Shown: piece after piece, positions 9,234 through 14,173 of the stretch
Position numbering within the stretch: position 1 is the first letter of the stretch
Layout: each line of letters begins with the position of its first letter
NCBI GenBank assembly: GCA_016209155.1
Contig: JACQWU010000199.1
Coordinates: forward strand, 1 to 14,173
DNA length: 14,173 nt
Reading direction: 5' to 3'
From: Candidatus Desantisiibacteriota bacterium
GTDB taxonomy: Bacteria; JACRDZ01
Made by a program: the position numbers and the translations under genes
Notes under the pieces: model-generated
The model's input: the letters and a program-made list of their open reading frames with translations, nothing else
Told to the model about the DNA's origin: nothing
Databases searched by the model: none

Positions 9234-9702
9234 ATGCAAAAAAAATTGCAAATTTTTTTTTTATTTAATAAATTTTAGTATATTGTGGTTATTTTTTTCA
9301 AGTACAATATTTGCTTCACAAAAATCCTATCATATTGTTCGCCGTGGTGACACACTAATGGGCATTTCCAGGATTTATCAAATTCCTGTTAATGAGCTAT
9401 TGCGATTAAATAAGCTTAAAATAAGAAGTAATATACATGCCGGACAAAAAATAATTATAACTGCCAAAACAGAATCTCCTGCTCAAAAAATCACGGTACA
9501 TATCGTGAAAAAAAATGATACTTTATCAAGTATCAGCAGATATTACAAAATTTCGATGCAAAATATTAAATCCAATAATAAAATATATAATGATAAATTA
9601 TTTATTGGACAGCGTCTTTTCATTCCTGTTAAAGATGACAAAGTGCATTTGACTGAATATAATTTTTCATGGCCTGTTTCCGGCAGGGTAGTGGATAGTT
9701 AA
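9234..9702 (+). pseudogene. Broken NlpD-like gene, N-terminal part (frameshifted signal peptide, two LysM domains)
   Basis: The frame open from TTG 9283 to TAA 9700-9702 starts in the middle of a signal peptide (LWLFFSSTIFAS), then has LysM modules at about 9325-9460 (YHIVRRGDTLMGISRIY) and 9500-9630 (VHIVKKNDTLSSISRYY), a linker and the beginning of a LytM domain (FSWPVSGRVVDS). The natural start appears to be ATG 9234 (MQKKLQIFF), which is one base out of phase with the rest. Removing one base from the A8 run (9238-9245) or the T10 run (9253-9262) yields a complete signal peptide joined to the LysM part. The stop at 9700 falls where the LytM domain should continue. Either a pseudogene or, less likely, a slippage-controlled gene; a sequencing error in the T run is also possible. 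Confidence 0.7.
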
Positions 9703-9898
9703 ACACGACAGTGATATCACTACTGTATATGGTAATTTAGGAGAAACATTAGTAAATATCGATCAAAAAGTTGAAGAAGGAGAAGTTATCGGGAAAATTA
9801 CTACCGAAGAAAATTCCTCAATATCCTTTTTGCATTTTGAAATAAGGATTAATGCCTCTCCACGTGATCCTTTGTCTTATTTGACGAAAAAATATTAG
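9692..9898 (+). pseudogene. C-terminal LytM/M23 remnant of the NlpD-like gene
   Basis: In the next frame, from about 9692 to TAG 9896-9898, the translation VKHDSDITTVYGNLGETL, then KVEEGEVIGKI and LHFEIRINASPRDPLSYL is an unmistakable M23/LytM C-terminus. It joins directly to the WPVSGRVVDS start of the same domain, so roughly 40-50 residues between them, including the HxxxD zinc-ligand region, are missing and the frame is shifted. Remaining catalytic positions are also substituted: Gly-Asn for Gly-His in VYGNL and Phe-Leu-His for His-Leu-His. This is as in catalytically inactive LytM regulators such as NlpD and EnvC, so the ancestor was probably an amidase activator rather than an endopeptidase. 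Confidence 0.75.
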
Positions 9899-9926
9899 CT
9901 TCAGGTGAATAGACTGAAGGTGGAAG
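9899..9926 (+). repeat. Degenerate CTGAAGG heptamer repeat, copy 1, with short hairpin
   Basis: CTTCAG (9899-9904) and CTGAAG (9914-9919) form a 6-bp stem with a 9-base loop. The stretch 9900-9926 matches 11714-11740 at 22 of 27 positions, both reading TTCAGGTGnnTAG followed by two degenerate (R)CTGAAG heptamers. It lies just after the LytM remnant stop. Confidence 0.45.
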
Positions 9927-9943
9927 GTTTTTAGGTGCAAATT

Positions 9944-10417
9944 ATGAAATTTATTATTGATGGATATAATCTTATTCGCACATTGCCGCGTTATACACAC
10001 AGCAGGTTCGCGGATGAAAAAAGAGCAGTTGTGCGTCTTATAAAAATACATCCTTTAATGAAAAAGCAGAGTCATGAAACTATTATTGTATTTGACGGTT
10101 ATGCTGATGATGAAAATATAATTAACGATAAAAATATTAAAATAATTTTTAGCGACGATGATTCTGCTGATGAAACAATAAAAAATATAGTGGAAAATTC
10201 AAAAAAGCCCGAAGAAATCTATGTCGTAACAGATGATCGTGAGATACGGGATTTCATAAGAATTATGGGAGCGAAAAATATAACAATAAAAGAATTTGCC
10301 GCCGCAATTAAACAGGATAAAGAGCCAATAAAGAAAAATATTGAAAACAATAAAATAGATGATAATGACGCTATAAGGATTACTAAAGAGTTTGAGAATA
10401 TCTGGAAAGTTAAATAA
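9944..10417 (+). CDS. NYN/YacP-like PIN-fold nuclease-family protein
   Basis: 157 residues from ATG 9944; a GTG at 9935 would add three residues. Relatives start almost directly with the first strand, here KFIIDGYNLI, which favours the ATG. Acidic motifs of the NYN fold are all present: Asp6 in IIDGYN, Asp51 in IVFDG, SADET (74-78) and VVTDDREIRDF (94-104). The B. subtilis relative YacP/Rae1 is a ribosome-associated mRNA endonuclease, so an RNA-cleaving role is plausible but not shown. The lysine-rich tail from about 125 is not part of the fold. The stop lies within the left arm of a long palindrome that separates it from hflX, another ribosome-associated protein. Confidence 0.82.
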   Translation: MKFIIDGYNLIRTLPRYTHSRFADEKRAVVRLIKIHPLMKKQSHETIIVFDGYADDENIINDKNIKIIFSDDDSADETIKNIVENSKKPEEIYVVTDDREIRDFIRIMGAKNITIKEFAAAIKQDKEPIKKNIENNKIDDNDAIRITKEFENIWKVK

Positions 10418-10461
10418 TGAAGATACGCTGCGGTCTGCCGCAGGGTATCTTCATTATTTAA
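10410..10461. repeat. Long near-perfect palindrome at the 3' end of the NYN gene
   Basis: Left arm 10410-10426 (TTAAATAATGAAGATAC) pairs perfectly over 17 bp with 10445-10461; after one G-G mismatch, CTGCGG (10428-10433) pairs with CCGCAG (10438-10443) around loop TCTG. In all 23 pairs in 52 bases. It begins within the NYN stop region and ends 20 bases before the hflX start. The GC-rich core with AT-rich outer arms looks like a REP-type mobile palindrome. It would also form a strong RNA hairpin able to protect the upstream mRNA end or reduce readthrough, although no clean T-run follows. Confidence 0.75.
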
Positions 10462-10481
10462 ATCATAATTTGGATGGAGCT

Positions 10482-11726
10482 ATGGAAAAAGCATTGTTGG
10501 TAATTCCTTATGGTTATAAAAGGCATGACTGGGATCTGGAAGATATTATTTCTGAGCTGGAAGATCTGGTTCAATCAGCTGGGATTGATATTCAGGAAAA
10601 AACTATCTGCCGTATTAAAGAGATTAACGCGTTTTATTATATTGGTAAAGGTAAAGCATTTGAGATAAAAGAAAAAGCCCATGATAAACACGTAGATGTT
10701 GTTATTTTTAATTCTGATTTGACTCCGGGACAGCAAAGAACATGCGAGGAAATAATCGGTGTTAAAGTAATTGATCGGACACAATTAATTCTTGATATTT
10801 TTGCCCAGCGTGCAAAATCGAATGAAGGAAAAATTCAGGTTGAACTTGCTCAATTAAATTATATACTGCCGAGGTTAACAGGTTCGGCTAAATATCTTTC
10901 GCGTCTTGCGGGAGGAATTGGCACACGCGGTCCGGGTGAGCAGAAACTGGAAATTGACCGCCGGAGAATAAAAGAAAAAATTTCTAAACTAAAAACCGAT
11001 CTCGAAATTCTTAAAAGACAGAGAAAAAGCTTAAGAATACAAAGAAAACGTAATGACCTGCCGCTTTTAAGCCTTGTAGGTTATACTAATTCAGGTAAAT
11101 CATCTCTTCTTAATAAGTTAACCGGTTCTGAGGCCATAGTAGAAAACAGGCTTTTCAGTACCCTGGATGCTTTAACCCGGAGACTTGCTTTACCCAATCA
11201 TCAGAAAATTCTTTTGACTGATACGGTAGGATTTCTTCATAACCTTCCGCATAACCTTATAGAATCGTTCAAGTCTACGCTTGAAGAAGCTCAGGAGGCG
11301 GATTTACTTTTGCATGTTGTTGACGCTTCCAGCCATCTCCTGCTGGAAAAAATTAAAGATGTTAATAAAGTTTTAAAAGAATTAAAATTAGAAGAAAAAC
11401 CTGTTTTAATGATATTAAATAAAATTGATAAACCCGGCGCGAGAAAAAACGCAAAAAAAATGGAACTTGAATTTCCTGATTCGATTATGGTATCCGCTTT
11501 AAGCGGTTATGGTTTAAATAAATTGAAAGATTTATTAGAAAAAAAACTGAAATATTTTACAAAAACAATTGAAATTCTTATTCCTTTTAATCAAATGAAC
11601 ATACTTGATATGATTTCAAGAGAGGGAGAAGTTCTGGAAAGAGAATACATCGAAACAGGAGTAAAACTAAAAGCCAGAATCCCAACACATCTGGCAAATA
11701 ATTTAAAAATTGTTTCAGGTGTTTAG
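10482..11726 (+). CDS. hflX: GTPase HflX
   Basis: HflX is a ribosome-binding GTPase that splits stalled or inactive 70S ribosomes. The 414-residue product has the N-terminal HflX domain (ALLVIPYGYKRHDWD; YYIGKGKAFEIKEKA; DRTQLILDIFAQRAKSNEGK), the family glycine-rich segment GGIGTRGPGEQKLEIDRRR (144-162), a charged linker helix, and a complete G domain: G1 GYTNSGKSS (200-208), switch I FSTLDALTR, G3 DTVGF (247-251), G4 NKID, G5 SALSG. The chosen ATG at 10482 opens directly onto the family N-terminus and has GGA 7 bases upstream; the frame stays open back to an ATG-less start near 10392, but that would translate through the palindrome and overlap the NYN gene by 26 bases. A CTGAAG-type repeat follows the stop. 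Confidence 0.93.
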   Translation: MEKALLVIPYGYKRHDWDLEDIISELEDLVQSAGIDIQEKTICRIKEINAFYYIGKGKAFEIKEKAHDKHVDVVIFNSDLTPGQQRTCEEIIGVKVIDRTQLILDIFAQRAKSNEGKIQVELAQLNYILPRLTGSAKYLSRLAGGIGTRGPGEQKLEIDRRRIKEKISKLKTDLEILKRQRKSLRIQRKRNDLPLLSLVGYTNSGKSSLLNKLTGSEAIVENRLFSTLDALTRRLALPNHQKILLTDTVGFLHNLPHNLIESFKSTLEEAQEADLLLHVVDASSHLLLEKIKDVNKVLKELKLEEKPVLMILNKIDKPGARKNAKKMELEFPDSIMVSALSGYGLNKLKDLLEKKLKYFTKTIEILIPFNQMNILDMISREGEVLEREYIETGVKLKARIPTHLANNLKIVSGV

Positions 11727-11740
11727 GCTGAAGGCTGAAG
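11714..11740 (+). repeat. CTGAAGG heptamer repeat, copy 2
   Basis: Two perfect GCTGAAG heptamers (11727-11733, 11734-11740) directly follow the hflX TAG. Together with TTCAGGTGTTTAG, which encodes the hflX end, the 27 bases match copy 1 at 9900-9926 at 22 positions. Confidence 0.5.
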
Positions 11741-11751
11741 TATATTAGCAT

Positions 11752-11876
11752 GGGCTGTACAAAAAGGTGTAAGCCCCCATATTTTGTCCCGCGAAAGCGG
11801 GAATCCAGTATTTAAGCCATTCTTTGAAAACATAGATTCCGCATCGAGTGCGGAATGATACCTTTTTGGACAGCCC
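11752..11876. mobile_element. 125-bp MITE-like element with 17-bp terminal inverted repeats
   Basis: The ends GGGCTGTACAAAAAGGT (11752-11768) and ACCTTTTTGGACAGCCC (11860-11876) are inverted copies matching at 16 of 17 positions. Inside lie two further hairpins: CCCGC GAAA GCGGG (11788-11801) and ATTCCGCA / TGCGGAAT (about 11836-11856). The GTCCCGCGAAAGCGGGAATC core resembles a dispersed repeat found in many bacteria. There is no coding capacity, so any movement would need a transposase from elsewhere. I see no convincing target duplication. The nested hairpins might also end hflX transcription. Confidence 0.75.
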
Positions 11877-12013
11877 CCAGGTAGACTTAAGTGTTAAGCG
11901 TGTTTCCTATTATAAAGGTATTATTTTTTATACCGGAAATAGAATTTATCCGGTTGCATCAAATATTTATGCTGTTCCACGGACAGCGATTTAATGTTAC
12001 AGTAGAATATCGC

Positions 12014-12042
12014 TCTATATTTCAGGATGCTTTGGGTATAAT
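12014..12042 (+). promoter_or_regulatory. Possible promoter of the HAF/PEP-CTERM gene
   Basis: A perfect -10 hexamer TATAAT (12037-12042) lies 96 bases before the start, but the 17-base-spaced -35 position (TCTATA) matches only 3 of 6, so an activator or another sigma factor may be needed. Predicted leader about 90 bases. Confidence 0.35.
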
Positions 12043-12090
12043 TTAATGGATAGATAAGAAGGGGGGTATATTAAAAAAGAAATTAGTTTA

Positions 12091-12125
12091 TGTAAACAAA
12101 TGTAACTATATATAAACAAATATAA
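12091..12125 (+). repeat. Paired 15-bp direct repeats in the leader of the PEP-CTERM gene
   Basis: TGTAAACAAATGTAA (12091-12105) and TATAAACAAATATAA (12111-12125) match at 13 of 15 positions and start exactly 20 bases apart, two helical turns. The second ends just before the AGGAG ribosome site. Candidate operator or leader element; AT-rich chance similarity cannot be excluded. Confidence 0.35.
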
Positions 12126-12137
12126 AAAGGAGAAAAA

Positions 12138-13304
12138 ATGAAGGAAAAATTGTTGAAATTTGGAATGGCAGCAGCTTTACTTTTAAGTTTTACGGCGGTT
12201 TCTTTTGCCGCCTCTTCTTACGAGATTATTGACCTGGGCTTGGATTATGCCATGGACGTAAACAATAGCGGCCAGATTGCCGGTGGTTTAGGGGGACATG
12301 CTGTAATATACACCAACGGTATAATCACTGATATAGGAACTCTGGGCGGATATTCGAGCCAGGTCAACGGTCTCAATGAAAGCGGACAAGTTGTAGGAAG
12401 TTCTACAACTGCAGGGGGAGAAAACCATGCTTATATATATTCCGGAGGTGTGATGACTGACCTGGGTACTCTGGGTGGGGACCAGAGTCAAGCTTATGGC
12501 ATTAACGACAACGGTATAGTAACTGGAGTTTCTATGACCGCTGATGGATTCTATCATGCTTTTATGTGGGATGGTACCATGCATGATATGGGTACACTGG
12601 GTGGTGTTATGAGCTTAACCTTGGGCAGTTGGGCTGTCAACAACAGCGGACAGATAGTTGGAGTTTCTGACGGCTATGCTTTCTTGTATGATGGAGTAAT
12701 GCACAACCTGGGGACTTTACCCGGCGGCATTGGAAGTAACGCTATGGCTATTAATGAAGGCGGACAGGTTGTCGGGGAATCCGGCACTGCCGGCGGAGAA
12801 ACCCATGCTTTTTCTTATGTTGGCGGAGTGATGAGTGATTTAGGCACCCTGGGAGGCAATACAAGCAGCGCATGGGGTGTCACCAGCAGCGGACTGATTG
12901 AAGGATATTCGGTGACATCAAGTGGAGAAGAGCATGCTTTCTTTTATAATGGCATAATGCACGATGTTGGTACTTTAGGCGGCAATTACAGCAGGTCTTA
13001 CCCAATGAACGAAATCGGCCAATTAGCCGGTAATTCTAACACTGCCACTGGAGAATATCATGCATTTGTATACAGTCTTAGTGATGGGATTATTGATCTG
13101 GGGATGCTGGATGGCGGCAACTACAGCTCTGCGTATGGTATTAACGATAACGGCTGGATAGTGGGAGTTTCCAATGACGGGATAAGTCCGCCGCATGGCG
13201 TTCTCTGGAAACCGCAGGATAGCGTTGTTCCTGAACCAGGTACTATGTTTCTTTTTGGCAGCGGTTTAGCCGGTTTGCTGGTTTTTCGCCATAAAAAAAA
13301 CTAA
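12138..13304 (+). CDS. Extracellular HAF-repeat protein with PEP-CTERM sorting signal
   Basis: 388 residues. Signal peptide 1-24 (KEKLLKFGMAAALLLSFTAVSFA). About eight HAF units of 40-50 residues follow, each reading roughly DLGTLGG..S.A.GIN..GQVVG.S...G..HAF.Y.GG, as in the HAF family of exported proteins. The C-terminus has VPEP (364-367), a hydrophobic helix (TMFLFGSGLAGLLVF) and basic RHKKN, the full PEP-CTERM signal recognised and cut by an exosortase, which is not in this window. The product is therefore surface- or matrix-directed; its function is unknown. AGGAG (12128-12132) lies 5 bases before the ATG. Its codons (GGC, GGA, ACC, CTG) are clearly more G/C-rich than those of neighbours, and it stands alone between a MITE and a truncated toxin gene, both signs of acquired DNA. 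Confidence 0.9.
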   Translation: MKEKLLKFGMAAALLLSFTAVSFAASSYEIIDLGLDYAMDVNNSGQIAGGLGGHAVIYTNGIITDIGTLGGYSSQVNGLNESGQVVGSSTTAGGENHAYIYSGGVMTDLGTLGGDQSQAYGINDNGIVTGVSMTADGFYHAFMWDGTMHDMGTLGGVMSLTLGSWAVNNSGQIVGVSDGYAFLYDGVMHNLGTLPGGIGSNAMAINEGGQVVGESGTAGGETHAFSYVGGVMSDLGTLGGNTSSAWGVTSSGLIEGYSVTSSGEEHAFFYNGIMHDVGTLGGNYSRSYPMNEIGQLAGNSNTATGEYHAFVYSLSDGIIDLGMLDGGNYSSAYGINDNGWIVGVSNDGISPPHGVLWKPQDSVVPEPGTMFLFGSGLAGLLVFRHKKN

Positions 13305-13330
13305 GCTATTATTCTAAATTTAATACTGAA

Positions 13331-13365
13331 AAATATCCGTGGCTTTTGCCATGGATATTTTTTTT
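13331..13365. terminator. Bidirectional intrinsic terminator
   Basis: AATATCCGTGGC / GCCATGGATATT form a 12-bp stem with one G-T wobble around loop TTTT, followed by eight T on the plus strand and five T on the minus strand. It serves the PEP-CTERM gene and, from the other side, the convergent toxin gene whose stop codon overlaps the T-run. Confidence 0.85.
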
Positions 13366-13636
13366 ATCCTGTATTCAAGTTAACGATTTCCTTGGTTCTA
13401 CTATTATTGCTCTTTCGTAAAACAGTTCCTAATTCCTCAATCTCATCAGGTGAAAAATTAAATTTAGATCTGGATAGAACCTCAAACAATTCTTCTAAAG
13501 CTTCATTTGATATTAATAACTCAAATTTGTCATCTAACCATAAATCGAGAATTTTTCTATAATAACCACGTTTTAAAAAAGATATATAAATATTTGTATC
13601 TATAACTATTCTAAGCTTTTCTGTTTTTTTTCCCAT
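13364..13636 (-). CDS. PIN-domain putative toxin, C-terminally truncated
   Basis: 90 residues resembling the first two-thirds of the PIN-family toxin component (COG1569 type, usually about 130-145 residues). LRIVIDTNIYISFLKRGYYRKILDLW carries the first metal ligand Asp13, and ELLISNEALEELFEVLSRSKF carries the second acidic site (Glu48/49). The frame then stops at KEIVNLNTG, before the expected DPDDNKFLELA and TGDKDLL segments holding the remaining two acidic ligands. It therefore probably lacks nuclease activity. The stop falls in the terminator shared with the PEP-CTERM gene, suggesting the 3' part was lost when that DNA arrived. The start overlaps the antitoxin gene by 26 bases. Confidence 0.72.
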   Translation of the reverse strand: MGKKTEKLRIVIDTNIYISFLKRGYYRKILDLWLDDKFELLISNEALEELFEVLSRSKFNFSPDEIEELGTVLRKSNNSRTKEIVNLNTG

Positions 13637-13853
13637 AGTTTGCTCTAACCTCTTGAATCTCTTTTTGTATATCTTCTTCAGTAATGTTATCTAATTTGTT
13701 TTCTACTTTGGAAAGAAAAGCTCGAAATTTTATTTTCCAGTTTTCTTTTCCTTTTAAATATTCAGCATAATTAATAAGTTCTACTACTTTATTTGTTGGC
13801 AAATCCTTTACTGTGGACATTAACCTATCTTCAAACACTCTATGTAATTCCAT
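13611..13853 (-). CDS. Putative antitoxin partner of the PIN toxin
   Basis: 80 residues, mostly helical and highly charged, with an N-terminal segment (VKDLPTNKVVELINYAEYLKG) like those of small antitoxins placed before PIN toxins, and a C-terminal EEDIQKEIQEVRANYG helix likely to wrap the toxin. AGAGG on the minus strand, 8 bases before the ATG, supports the start. The order antitoxin first with overlapping toxin is the usual type II arrangement. Family assignment rests on context and general character, not on a diagnostic motif. Confidence 0.65.
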   Translation of the reverse strand: MELHRVFEDRLMSTVKDLPTNKVVELINYAEYLKGKENWKIKFRAFLSKVENKLDNITEEDIQKEIQEVRANYGKKNRKA

Positions 13854-14134
13854 ATTTAATTACCTCTATTACAATATTTACTTATCAAGGGTAAGAATTA
13901 TAAATTTAAGGAAAATTAAGCTGTTTTAAATATAATTTAAACACATAAAATTTTAAAAGTCAAAGAAATTTCTGAGAACGACATTAAGAAGAGATTTTTC
14001 CAAAGACCCCGGAAGCGCAGATTATTGGGAAACAAATTTTACGTTCTGGGCCATCGGTTGGAGCAAATTATTGTGAAAGTTGCAGAGCAAGATCAGATAA
14101 TGAATATGTAAATTGAAAAGTGAAAGGTTTAATT
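13854..14134. other. AT-rich intergenic region
   Basis: No convincing gene. One plus-strand frame is open from 13957 to TGA 14074-14076 and reads protein-like (RRDFSKDPGSADYWETNF), but it has no standard start codon and may be a fragment. The part next to 13854 must hold the antitoxin promoter; several AT-rich hexamers on the minus strand could serve and none stands out. Confidence 0.4.
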
Positions 14135-14173
14135 ATGGAAGAAGAACTTTATGGAAATTTATGTAAGATTGAA
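14135..14173 (+). CDS. 5' end of an unidentified gene (partial)
   Basis: ATG at 14135 with GAAAGG (14122-14127) 7 bases upstream opens a frame of 13 codons (MEEELYGNLCKIE) that runs off the window. Too short to identify. Confidence 0.4.
   Translation, partial: MEEELYGNLCKIE

Larger units (their letters stand above)
11877..12137. other. Intergenic stretch between the MITE and the PEP-CTERM gene
   Basis: No supportable gene. One frame is open from 11836 to TAA 11992-11994, and its last 38 residues (containing GIIFYTGNRIYPVASNIYAVP) have a protein-like look. There is no start codon with a ribosome site, so at best it is the decayed end of a gene cut by the MITE. A weak hairpin GCTGTTC / GGACAGC sits at about 11971-11987. 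A -10-like TATAAT and a pair of direct repeats occupy the last 100 bases and are listed separately. Confidence 0.5.

Noticed and set aside
10392-10481. Upstream extension of hflX by 30 residues
   Set aside because: It overlaps the NYN gene, passes through a long palindrome and adds residues not typical of the HflX N-terminus.
12288-12584. Minus-strand open frame opposite the HAF gene
   Set aside because: It arises from the repetitive plus-strand codons, has no ribosome site, and the plus-strand protein is clearly real.
12138-13304. Internal repeats of the HAF gene as a CRISPR-like array
   Set aside because: The repeats are coding, diverged and in frame (40-50 residue units), not identical repeats with unique spacers.

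Overview
The window comes from an AT-rich bacterial chromosome. Genes use ATG/GTG starts, clear GGAGG-type ribosome sites and sigma70-like promoters. A diderm (Gram-negative-type) cell is suggested by a lipoprotein, a periplasmic thioredoxin-fold protein, a large multihaem cytochrome, a degraded NlpD-like LysM/LytM gene and a PEP-CTERM protein. The mix of multihaem cytochrome, HAF/PEP-CTERM protein, U32 peptidase plus DUF4911, and many small palindromic repeats fits an anaerobic environmental or candidate-phylum lineage. I cannot assign a phylum from sequence alone.

Layout. (1) 1-2439: the tail of an unidentified gene, then larE (sulfur transferase for the nickel-pincer cofactor), tgt (tRNA queuosine/preQ1 exchange) and yajC (Sec accessory), closed by an intrinsic terminator. 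(2) 2458-8426: a well-formed promoter drives a tight same-strand cluster: TPR lipoprotein, thioredoxin-fold/TPR protein whose CXXC is SXXS, a six-bladed NHL propeller fused to a 15-haem cytochrome, a 46-residue single-TM protein, a U32-family protein and a DUF4911 protein. The first four look like an envelope electron-transfer module; the last two look like an RNA-modification pair carried on the same transcript. (3) 8442-11726: a second promoter, a two-LysM secreted protein, a broken NlpD-like gene, a NYN/YacP-like nuclease-fold protein and the ribosome-associated GTPase HflX. (4) 11727-14173: an accessory-looking region with heptamer repeats, a 125-bp MITE with 17-bp terminal inverted repeats, a visibly more G/C-rich HAF-repeat PEP-CTERM gene, a bidirectional terminator, a C-terminally truncated PIN-family toxin gene with its intact putative antitoxin on the minus strand, and the first codons of a further gene.

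Most interesting points: the predicted cytochrome/propeller/redoxin cluster with an exact Cys-to-Ser swap in the redoxin and an unusual CX3CH final haem site; a LarE with exactly three cysteines, the pattern of the iron-sulfur type; an unlisted 46-residue membrane protein; the two-step decay of the NlpD-like gene (10-T slippage tract plus loss of the middle of the LytM domain); and several mobile palindromes around gene ends. I see no CRISPR array, tRNA, rRNA or complete insertion sequence.
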